This document shows positions 1 to 5,308 of a DNA stretch of 7,889 bases, piece after piece. Under the pieces are notes generated by a model. That model made no database searches. It saw nothing but the letters and a program-made list of their open reading frames with translations, and was not told the DNA's origin. The position numbers and the translations under genes are program-made. This DNA comes from Prevotellaceae bacterium (lineage in GTDB: Bacteria > Bacteroidota > Bacteroidia > Bacteroidales > UBA932). Location of the stretch: positions 1 through 7,889 of the forward strand of contig JAITQP010000295.1 in the NCBI GenBank assembly GCA_031288885.1, read 5' to 3'. The first letter of the stretch is position 1. Every line of letters begins with the position of its first letter.

Positions 1-231
1 ACTCGACACTTTGAAAATCAAAATTGGGCATCAGAGAAACAAAGTCGGCTCTCGGAGAACCTCTGCCAAAAGCAACAATTTTTAGATGCATTGTCGCCCG
101 AATTTTCGTGACAAGATTATCTCTCCACAACTCAAAGCCTCGACATTCCCGACAAAACTGCCGAAAAACACATCGCAAAGTTCGTATAAAGTGAGTGTAT
201 AAACCATTTCGTGCACGACAAATACAAATCC
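1..231 (+). pseudogene. Decayed C-terminal remnant, winged-helix tail of a primase/helicase-like mobile-element protein
   Basis: Reading frame 1 from the window edge gives protein-like sequence interrupted by TGA at 109-111 and TAA at 187-189. On both sides of the stops the frame stays coherent: FLDALSPEFS, stop, QDYLSTTQSLDIPDKTAEKHIAKFV, stop, SECINHFVHDKYK. The spacing (acidic F, QDYL, an IPDKTAEKHI recognition helix, then a wing with NHFxHxKYK) recalls the small winged-helix domain at the C-terminus of DUF3987-type primase/helicase-like proteins found on Bacteroidetes integrative elements. That family link is from memory and has not been searched. No start is visible because the gene enters from the left. 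Two in-frame stops with no shift of frame suggest slow decay by point mutation. The frame runs on to a TAG at 277-279, but residues past about 231 lie inside the terminator stem and are unlikely to be coding. Confidence 0.4.
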
Positions 232-272
232 CCCATTTCCTCTAAATCCCCAAAAGGTGAATGGGGGATTTT
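226..272 (+). terminator. Rho-independent terminator, possibly bidirectional
   Basis: A perfect 12-bp inverted repeat pairs AAATCCCCCATT (226-237) with AATGGGGGATTT (260-271) around a 22-nt loop. It is followed by T-rich sequence (TTTTAATTTAG). The left arm starts with A's, so the complementary strand also ends its stem in T's. It would end transcription of the decayed gene to its left and shield what follows. Confidence 0.7.
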
Positions 273-300
273 AATTTAGCGGTATAAATCATTTATTGAT

Positions 301-615
301 GTGCCTCCGCACAAAACAACGCAGGTAAAGCAGCATTCCTCCCTTATTACTCTTAGTCGGGAAAAAACATGCTTGCAAGGTATAACACGCGGCTTAAAAA
401 AACCTCCACACCTGCGCTACGCTCTAGGTAGTATTGTTTCCCAAAAAATACTTGACAGCCGCCACTGCATTGCTTTTATACTTGCACTGAAAGATGCAAA
501 GATTTACAATCTTGATGCTGTGCCTAATACTGTGACTGTGGAGAAGTGGTATCAGTTCGAAAATATTCGGGTTTATCACGATTTTTTCAAATTGTACTCA
601 GATTGTTTCAGTTAA
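301..615 (+). CDS. Weak hypothetical ORF, probably not a gene
   Basis: An open frame of 104 codons begins at GTG 301 and ends at TAA 613-615. No family is recognised. The N-terminal half is rich in K, R, H and C without clear secondary-structure pattern. The C-terminal part (KDAKIYNLDAVPNTVTVEKWYQ and on) looks somewhat more protein-like. There is no convincing ribosome-binding site and no ATG. It lies between a terminator and the direct repeat that begins at 628, in AT-rich debris. It could be the tail of a broken gene rather than an intact one. Nothing else supportable was seen in 280-620 on either strand. Confidence 0.15.
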   Translation: MPPHKTTQVKQHSSLITLSREKTCLQGITRGLKKPPHLRYALGSIVSQKILDSRHCIAFILALKDAKIYNLDAVPNTVTVEKWYQFENIRVYHDFFKLYSDCFS

Positions 616-627
616 GACAATCTTTTC

Positions 628-688
628 TCACCCCAATTCTCCCAACTTCTCAAAAAAAGCTATACCTTTGTGCCCATGAAATCCTTTA
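628..688 (+). repeat. Left copy of long direct repeat flanking the restriction-modification unit
   Basis: Positions 628-677 align without gaps to 3303-3352 with only three differences (637 T/C, 659 G/A, 661 T/C), and the match continues weakly to about 688 with single-base indels. It includes a pyrimidine-rich stretch, an A-run and a TACCTTTG promoter box. The matching copy starts 2675 bases downstream, in the same orientation, just before the purF-like gene. The two copies bracket the restriction operon exactly. Confidence 0.85.
663..670 (+). promoter_or_regulatory. Bacteroidetes -7 element TACCTTTG (left copy), candidate promoter for the restriction operon
   Basis: TACCTTTG matches the Bacteroidetes sigma-ABfr -7 consensus TAnnTTTG. 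No clear TTG is present 19-21 bases upstream; the conserved upstream block is pyrimidine-rich instead. It reads toward the regulator gene, whose start is about 160 bases away, with a hairpin (686-720) in between. It is a duplicate of the element at 3338-3345. Confidence 0.5.
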
Positions 689-720
689 TAAACAAAGCAG
701 AGTGCCGCTTTTGTTTATAA
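686..720 (+). other. Hairpin at the repeat/unit junction, containing the end of a 14-codon leader ORF
   Basis: TTATAAACAAA (686-696) pairs perfectly with TTTGTTTATAA (710-720). Two further G-C pairs are possible if T709 is bulged out, leaving a loop of about 8 nt. The structure begins within the last bases of the left direct repeat and is absent from the right copy. A tiny ORF, ATG 676 to TAA 718-720 (MKSFINKAECRFCL), ends at the last base of the stem. It could be an attenuator or weak terminator between the left promoter and the operon, a protein-binding palindrome, or a mark of the insertion end. No long T-run follows, so a strong terminator is less likely. No gene is supported in 689-832 apart from this. 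Confidence 0.45.
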
Positions 721-774
721 CTTTTCCTTATGTTTTATCTATGGTTGCTAACCATTTATTTACTTTTGTCCAAA

Positions 775-805
775 ATCTGACAATTCAAAAAATAAAAAGT
801 CAGAT
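775..805. promoter_or_regulatory. Separated inverted repeat upstream of regulator gene, candidate operator
   Basis: ATCTGAC (775-781) and GTCAGAT (799-805) form a 7-bp inverted repeat with a 17-nt A-rich spacer, 27 bases before the ATG of the regulator gene. Controller proteins of type II restriction systems bind dyad sites just upstream of their own gene. The position fits, but the arms are farther apart than in classical C-boxes. A loose TAATTTAG box (814-821) lies between the repeat and the start. Assignment as operator is inference. Confidence 0.3.
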
Positions 806-832
806 AAATGGGAATAATTTAGATTGGATGAA

Positions 833-1126
833 ATGTTATTTGCCAATAAAATTCGTTACTTAAGAGAAAATAAGCACTTGCTGCAAAGACAATTAGCCGC
901 AGCATTGGAGATTGACACCCCCATGTACAGCAAAATTGAGCGGGGCGACCGCCGAGTTAAGCGAGAGCAGGTTATCACTCTTGCTAACCTCCTGCAAGTT
1001 GACTCGGAAGAACTTTTAACCCTTTGGTTAGCCGACCAAGTTTATTCCGTTGTCAAAGGCACAAAACACGTCGGTAAAGTATTGAATATTGTACAAGAAA
1101 ACATTGCAGAATATGGAAAAAAATAA
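833..1126 (+). CDS. XRE-family helix-turn-helix regulator of the restriction-modification operon
   Basis: A 97-residue protein whose N-terminal 65 residues form an XRE/Cro-type DNA-binding domain. Helix 2 is about residues 17-26 (LQRQLAAALE) and recognition helix 3 about 28-38 (DTPMYSKIERG), followed by the usual scaffold helices (EQVITLANLLQV, SEELLTLWLADQ). The remaining tail is charged and helical and may serve in dimerisation. ATG 833 is preferred because MLFANKIRYLRENK gives a normal helix 1; an in-frame TTG at 824 is possible. It lies directly upstream of the methyltransferase on the same strand, so it likely acts like a controller protein that times methylase and nuclease expression and represses or activates its own promoter. 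The fold call is firm; the controller role comes from context. Confidence 0.9.
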   Translation: MLFANKIRYLRENKHLLQRQLAAALEIDTPMYSKIERGDRRVKREQVITLANLLQVDSEELLTLWLADQVYSVVKGTKHVGKVLNIVQENIAEYGKK

Positions 1127-1181
1127 AAACACTTCAATTAATAATCATTGGGTTTTCGGTAAAGAAAATGAACACTCAGTT

Positions 1182-2264
1182 ATGAAATTAGTATCTTTTT
1201 TTGCGGGAGCTGGCGGTTTAGACTTAGGCTTTGAACAAGCAGGGTTTGATATTGTTTGGGCGAATGAGTTTGACCGTGAAATATGGGAGACCTATGAGAA
1301 AAACCATAAAAACACAATATTAGACCGAAGGAGTATTGTAGATATACCTTCAAACGAAGTCCCTGATTGTGACGGAATAATTGGTGGACCTCCATGCCAA
1401 AGTTGGTCGGAAGCAGGAGCCAAGCGAGGTATCAAAGATAAACGGGGGCAACTCTTTTATGAATTTATGCGTATATTGGCAGATAAAAAGCCAAAATTTT
1501 TCTTAGCAGAAAATGTTTCCGGTATGCTCTTACCTGTACATAGGCAAGCATTAGAGAACATAAAAGCCATGTTTACCGAAATTGGCTATAGCCTTTCCTT
1601 TCAGATGCTTAATGTCTCAGATTACGGTGTTCCCCAAGACCGGAAGCGAGTTTTCTTTATTGGCTATAGGAAAGATTTAGGCATCGACTTTGAATTTCCA
1701 GAACCAACAACGCCAAAAGGAAAAATTACACTTAGAAAAGCGATTGGAGACTTACAAAACACAGCTATTCCTGCCAGAGAAGGAAATTATACCAATGGGG
1801 AAAAATGCATCATTTCGAATCATGAATATATGGTAGGAGGGTTCTCCTCTATATTCATGTCAAGAAATCGGGTACGCTCTTGGGATGAGGTTTCCTTTAC
1901 CATTCAAGCCGGAGGACGCCATGCGCCAATTCATCCACAGGCTCCTAAAATGAAATTTATTGAACAAGACAAAAGGGGGTTTGTGCATGGGAAAGAACAT
2001 TTATACCGCCGATTAAGCGTAAGAGAGTGTGCACGGATACAAACTTTTCCCGATAATTTTAAATTTTATTACGATAATCTTGCCGCTGCTTATAAAATGA
2101 TAGGAAATGCTGTTCCGGTACGTATGGCGAAAATCCTTGCCCAGAAAATTGGAGCAAACTTAGAGCATATTTATAAAAAAGAGATAAAAGTTACCTATAC
2201 ATACCACATTAATGGTAGTATGGTGAAAGAAAAAATGAATGAAGTAATTCAAGCATGTAATTAA
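1182..2264 (+). CDS. DNA (cytosine-5-)-methyltransferase, HaeIII type (predicted GGCC)
   Basis: Transfers a methyl group from S-adenosylmethionine to C5 of cytosine, protecting host DNA from the neighbouring nuclease. From M1 (MKLVSFFAGAGG) the 360-residue protein shows motif I FAGAGGLDLGF (7-17), motif IV GPPCQSW with catalytic Cys72, motif VI ENV (110-112), motif VIII QDRKR (152-156), a target-recognition region at about 175-270, motif IX LSVRECARIQTFP (278-290) and motif X GNAVPV (308-313). Variable-region phrases such as NHEYMVGGFSSIFMSRNRVRSW, HPQAP and GKEHLYRRL closely recall M.HaeIII, hence the GGCC prediction. ATG 1182 matches the family start. ATG 1113, which would overlap the regulator's end by 14 bases, and TTG 1089 are upstream alternatives, but the residues they add look unconserved. 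A tail of about 35 residues follows motif X. The nuclease ATG begins one base after the stop, so the two are probably translationally coupled. Confidence 0.95.
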   Translation: MKLVSFFAGAGGLDLGFEQAGFDIVWANEFDREIWETYEKNHKNTILDRRSIVDIPSNEVPDCDGIIGGPPCQSWSEAGAKRGIKDKRGQLFYEFMRILADKKPKFFLAENVSGMLLPVHRQALENIKAMFTEIGYSLSFQMLNVSDYGVPQDRKRVFFIGYRKDLGIDFEFPEPTTPKGKITLRKAIGDLQNTAIPAREGNYTNGEKCIISNHEYMVGGFSSIFMSRNRVRSWDEVSFTIQAGGRHAPIHPQAPKMKFIEQDKRGFVHGKEHLYRRLSVRECARIQTFPDNFKFYYDNLAAAYKMIGNAVPVRMAKILAQKIGANLEHIYKKEIKVTYTYHINGSMVKEKMNEVIQACN

Positions 2265-2265
2265 A

Positions 2266-3240
2266 ATGGCAAAACAAGCAATTCAAACAATCACAGGAAA
2301 AGCATTTGAATATTCATTATTAAATGCTTTCAGGGAAAGGCTACAAAATATTACAAATGTTCAAGCCATAGAAAACGCACCCTATTACACAGCCTTAGAA
2401 TGCCACAATTCGTTGAGCGAGGCAGAACGAAGCCATAATGCTTTGGCTGCGAGTTTTGCAGTAAATTTTCTAATTGAAATAGAGCCCCGATTGTCTCATA
2501 GTTTAAATAGGGGAGATATTCTTCAACTTGAAATAGTCTCTGACCAAAAAGGGCAAGAGGGTGATGTTCGAGATGTCCTTGCTATCCGTGCTTTACAAAA
2601 ATGGGAAATTGGTATTTCAGCGAAGCATAACCACCGTGCAGTTAAACACTCGCGCCTTTCTAACGATATTGACTTTGGCGAAAAGTGGTTAGGCACACCA
2701 TGTTCCAAAGAATACTTTGAAAAAATAAAACCGATCTTTGACGGGTTAAAAGAACTGCGAATTAAAAGTAAAAATACACAAACGTGGAAAAGTCTTGGGA
2801 ATTATCACAAAACAGTGTATGAGCCTGTTCTTTCTGCTTTCAAAAAAGAGTTAGAACGGTTAGATAGACAAAGTCCCGGAGTTGTTGCAAACCGTTTAGT
2901 TGAATATTTAATTGGAAACCAAGATTTCTACAAAGTTATCAAAGATAAGACCAAGGTTGAAATTCAAGCATATAATCTACATGGCTCTTTGAATTTACCC
3001 TTTGAAGATATTAAACCCAAAGCAAAAATCCCTAAACTGAAACTCCCTAACCGGCTAATTGAAATTGTAAATCAAGATGACTCAAATACAACTTTACTCG
3101 TGGCTTTAAATGAAGGTTGGCAAATATCGTTTCGCATACATAATGCAAGTTCAAGAATAGAGCCTTCTTTGAAATTTGATATTAATTTGGTTTCGTCCCC
3201 ATATTCCCTTTTTGTTAACCAATTGCTTTTACCGCAATAA
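2266..3240 (+). CDS. HaeIII-family type II restriction endonuclease
   Basis: A 324-residue protein, near the length of HaeIII itself as I recall it (about 318). It is expected to cut unmethylated double-stranded DNA at the sequence protected by the upstream methyltransferase, predicted GGCC. The best conserved stretch is residues 98-131: GDVRDVLAIR, then WEIGISAKHNH, AVKHSRLS and IDFGEKW. Asp100 and Asp103 with Glu114 and the SAK at 118-120 are candidate metal-binding and catalytic residues in a PD-(D/E)XK-like arrangement; this residue assignment is inference. An N-terminal TGKAFEYSLLNAF helix is also typical of such nucleases. No signal peptide or membrane segment is present. The gene follows the methylase by one base and is the last of the operon, ending just before a terminator. 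It appears intact, with no frameshift or internal stop. Family assignment rests on recognised motifs plus the HaeIII-like partner. Confidence 0.88.
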   Translation: MAKQAIQTITGKAFEYSLLNAFRERLQNITNVQAIENAPYYTALECHNSLSEAERSHNALAASFAVNFLIEIEPRLSHSLNRGDILQLEIVSDQKGQEGDVRDVLAIRALQKWEIGISAKHNHRAVKHSRLSNDIDFGEKWLGTPCSKEYFEKIKPIFDGLKELRIKSKNTQTWKSLGNYHKTVYEPVLSAFKKELERLDRQSPGVVANRLVEYLIGNQDFYKVIKDKTKVEIQAYNLHGSLNLPFEDIKPKAKIPKLKLPNRLIEIVNQDDSNTTLLVALNEGWQISFRIHNASSRIEPSLKFDINLVSSPYSLFVNQLLLPQ

Positions 3241-3247
3241 ATCAATT

Positions 3248-3283
3248 AACTTCCGTAAATTTTTACTTGTCGGGAGTTTTTTT
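3248..3283 (+). terminator. Rho-independent terminator of the restriction operon
   Basis: AACTTCCG (3248-3255) pairs with CGGGAGTT (3271-3278), including one G-U pair, around a 15-nt AT-rich loop. A run of seven T's (3277-3283) follows at once. It lies seven bases after the nuclease stop codon and before the right repeat, so it separates the operon from the purF-like gene. Confidence 0.65.
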
Positions 3284-3302
3284 ATGCTATTCAGGCATGA
3301 CT

Positions 3303-3361
3303 TCACCCCAACTCTCCCAACTTCTCAAAAAAAACCATACCTTTGTGCCCATAAATCTTTA
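3303..3361 (+). repeat. Right copy of long direct repeat, promoter region of the purF-like gene
   Basis: Same sequence as 628-688 apart from three substitutions in the 50-bp core and small changes at the 3' end. Here the potential ATG of the left copy (676) reads ATA (3351). The repeat ends seven bases before the purF-like start codon. It is likely the original chromosomal copy, since it carries the gene's promoter. Confidence 0.85.
3338..3345 (+). promoter_or_regulatory. Bacteroidetes -7 element TACCTTTG, promoter of the purF-like gene
   Basis: TACCTTTG fits the TAnnTTTG consensus and lies 22 bases before the ATG at 3368, which would leave a very short 5' leader. As in the left copy there is no clear -33 TTG; the conserved pyrimidine-rich block and A-run lie upstream. 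Confidence 0.55.
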
Positions 3362-3367
3362 ATCCGG

Positions 3368-5227
3368 ATGAGCGAGCAGGTAAAGCACGAGTGTGGCATT
3401 GCTATGATTAGGCTGCTGAAGCCCACAGATTTTTATGTGCAAAAATATGGAACGGGGCAGTACGGGCTCAACAAGCTGTACTTGCTCATGGAAAAGCAGC
3501 ATAACCGAGGGCAGGAGGCGGCCGGTGTGGGGGCGATAAACTTTCGCGCGGGGCCCGGCGAGGAGTACATCCTGCGCGAGCGGGCGCTGGGCGCAAACGC
3601 CATCAAGGAGATTTTTGAGCGCATCGCACGGCAGCAGCAGGCTGCGGAGTACGCCCGCGCGTGGAGCGGCGCGTCGCTCCTGCTGGGACACCTGCGCTAC
3701 AGCACCACCGGAACGTCGGGGATTGCCTACGCTCACCCGCTCCTGCGGCGCAACAACTGGCCTGCGCGCAACCTCATCATGGCGGGCAACTTTAACCTCA
3801 CCAACGTTGACGAGCTGTTTCAGCACCTCGTGGAAACGGGGCAGCACCCGCGCTACTACGGCGATACGTTTTTCCTGCTCGAGTCGCTGGGGCACCACCT
3901 CGACCGCGAGGTGCAGTTTCAGTACGACAAGTATCGGGCAAGGGGGCTGCAGGGCGCGGAGCTGCACAAGCAAATTGAGCAAAAGCTGGACGTGTCGAAC
4001 CTGCTGCAGCGCACGTGCTACCAGTGGGACGGCGGCTACGTGGTGTGCGGCATGATTGGCAACGGCGACGCCTTTGTGGTGCGCGATCCGGCGGGCATTC
4101 GCCCGTGCTTCTACTACGCGGACGACGAAATTGTGGTCGTTGCGTCGGAGCGACCCGTTATCCAAACGGTGATGAACGTTGCGATAGGGCAGGTGGAGGA
4201 GCTGCAGCCCGGGCAGGCAATGGTGCTCAAGCGCAGCGGCATGTTTGACTTTGAGCAGGTGCTGCCGGCCACCGAGCGGCGCGCGTGCTCGTTTGAGCGG
4301 ATTTACTTTTCGCGCGGCAGCGATAGCGATATTTACCGCGAGCGCAAAAAGCTTGGCGAGCAGCTCACGGACGACGTGCTCCGGATGGTGGACTACGATA
4401 TTGAAAACACCGTTTTTTCGTTCATTCCCAACACCGCCGAGGTGGCGTTCTACGGCCTGCTCGACGGGCTGAACAGCTACCTCAACGAGCAAAAAAAGCG
4501 GATGATACGCGAGGATGGCAGGCTGCTCTCTTCGGCTGCGCTTGACCGGATTTTGTCGCAGCGCGTGCGCTCGGAGAAGGTGGTGCTGAAGGACATCAAG
4601 CTGCGCACGTTCATTGAGCAGGACACCAGCCGCAACGATATGGCAACGCACGTGTACGACGTCACCTACAACACCCTTCGCCCGCAAACCGACAACCTCG
4701 TGGTGATAGACGACAGCATAGTGCGCGGCACAACGCTGCGGCAAAGCATTATCAAAATTCTGGACAGGCTGGGGCCGAAAAAAATAGTGGTGATGTCGTC
4801 CTCCCCGCAGGTGCGCTACCCCGACTGCTACGGCATCGATATGGCGCGCATGGATGAGTTTATTGCGTTTCGCGCCGCCGTGGCGCTGCTGAGCGCAAGG
4901 GGCATGGGCGAGGTGGTGCAGGAGGTGTACGAGCAGTGCAAGGCGCAGCTGCGGCTGCCCAAAACCGAAATGACAAACCCCGTAAAGGACATCTACGCCC
5001 CGTTTTCCGACGTTGAAATCTCCCGACAGATAGCCGAAATGCTCACGCCCAAGAGCGTTAACGCAAAGGTGGAGCTGGTTTACCAAACGCTGGACGGGCT
5101 GCGGAGGGCTTGCCCCAACCACACCGGCGACTGGTATTTTTCGGGGAATTACCCCACGTCCGGTGGCTACAAGTTCGTCTGCGAGGCGTTTATACGGTAC
5201 GTGGAGGAGAAAAAAGTGGACCGCTGA
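3368..5227 (+). CDS. purF: Long-form amidophosphoribosyltransferase (PurF family)
   Basis: Predicted cytoplasmic enzyme of 619 residues that uses glutamine and PRPP to form phosphoribosylamine, the first step of purine synthesis. The N-terminal class II glutamine amidotransferase domain (about 9-260) has Cys9 as the presumed nucleophile after an 8-residue leader that would need removal, then HNRGQEAAGV (45-54), GHLRYSTTG (107-115), GNFNLTN (140-146), GDTF (165-168) and DPAGIRPCFYY (240-250). The phosphoribosyltransferase domain begins near CSFERIYFSRGSDSD (307-321) and has the PRPP loop VVIDDSIVRGTT (445-456) and YPDCYGIDM (484-492). Canonical PurF is roughly 470-510 residues; the extra length lies mainly in inserts at about 175-215 and 340-440 and in the C-terminus. 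Such long versions occur in Bacteroidetes, sometimes beside a standard PurF, so this may be a paralogue with a shifted role. ATG 3368 is chosen because it gives Cys9; an in-frame upstream extension would run through the promoter. Confidence 0.88.
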   Translation: MSEQVKHECGIAMIRLLKPTDFYVQKYGTGQYGLNKLYLLMEKQHNRGQEAAGVGAINFRAGPGEEYILRERALGANAIKEIFERIARQQQAAEYARAWSGASLLLGHLRYSTTGTSGIAYAHPLLRRNNWPARNLIMAGNFNLTNVDELFQHLVETGQHPRYYGDTFFLLESLGHHLDREVQFQYDKYRARGLQGAELHKQIEQKLDVSNLLQRTCYQWDGGYVVCGMIGNGDAFVVRDPAGIRPCFYYADDEIVVVASERPVIQTVMNVAIGQVEELQPGQAMVLKRSGMFDFEQVLPATERRACSFERIYFSRGSDSDIYRERKKLGEQLTDDVLRMVDYDIENTVFSFIPNTAEVAFYGLLDGLNSYLNEQKKRMIREDGRLLSSAALDRILSQRVRSEKVVLKDIKLRTFIEQDTSRNDMATHVYDVTYNTLRPQTDNLVVIDDSIVRGTTLRQSIIKILDRLGPKKIVVMSSSPQVRYPDCYGIDMARMDEFIAFRAAVALLSARGMGEVVQEVYEQCKAQLRLPKTEMTNPVKDIYAPFSDVEISRQIAEMLTPKSVNAKVELVYQTLDGLRRACPNHTGDWYFSGNYPTSGGYKFVCEAFIRYVEEKKVDR

Positions 5228-5228
5228 G

Positions 5229-5258
5229 TTGTTTTATCTGTATTTTTTAATAATTTTG
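5229..5258 (+). promoter_or_regulatory. Bacteroidetes promoter of the DUF4861 gene (TTG-N19-TAATTTTG)
   Basis: TTG at 5229-5231, a 19-base spacer and TAATTTTG at 5251-5258 match the TTG / TAnnTTTG consensus at the expected spacing. The transcript should begin near 5265, giving a leader of about 45 nt before ATG 5309. The gene can therefore be transcribed independently of the purF-like gene, which ends only 82 bases upstream. Confidence 0.6.
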
Positions 5259-5279
5259 CGCGGTATTGTTTCGCGCAAA
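5255..5279. other. Inverted repeat overlapping the DUF4861 promoter
   Basis: TTTGCGCG (5255-5262) and CGCGCAAA (5272-5279) form a perfect 8-bp inverted repeat with a 9-nt loop. The left arm includes the end of the -7 box and the right arm lies just past the expected start of transcription. It could be an operator or an mRNA 5' hairpin. As a terminator of the purF-like gene it lacks a T-run on the plus strand. Confidence 0.45.
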
Positions 5280-5308
5280 GCAAGTTAAACTTCAAAATCC
5301 AAATCAAA

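Noticed and set aside
226..271. CRISPR-like repeat or attachment site at the 12-bp inverted repeat
   Set aside because: There is a single copy only, with perfect arms followed by a T-rich run. A terminator explains it fully.
546..863. Open frame of 105 codons crossing the left repeat and hairpin
   Set aside because: It runs through the promoter repeat, the hairpin and into the regulator gene in another frame, has no recognisable domain, and is rich in random hydrophobic and basic residues.
1089..1181. Longer methyltransferase starting at TTG 1089 or ATG 1113
   Set aside because: It is possible, but the added residues (KNKNTSINNHW and on) show no family pattern, while MKLVSFFAGAGG at 1182 matches the usual start of HaeIII-type methylases. 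Kept as an alternative in the feature entry.
628..3361. Composite transposon or integron cassette explanation for the repeats
   Set aside because: No transposase, integrase, terminal inverted repeats or attC-like structure was found. The repeats are too short and lie directly, with a promoter, so an insertion-sequence origin is not supported.
3176..3367. Upstream in-frame extension of the purF-like gene
   Set aside because: It would start inside the nuclease gene and read through the operon terminator, the repeat and the promoter. The family N-terminus (MSEQVKHECGIAMI) begins at 3368.
3359..5122. Antisense open frame of 587 codons opposite the purF-like gene
   Set aside because: It is low in real-protein signal (runs of H, V, R, L and A) and mirrors the codon bias of a GC-rich gene with clear PurF motifs on the plus strand. 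It is a shadow frame.
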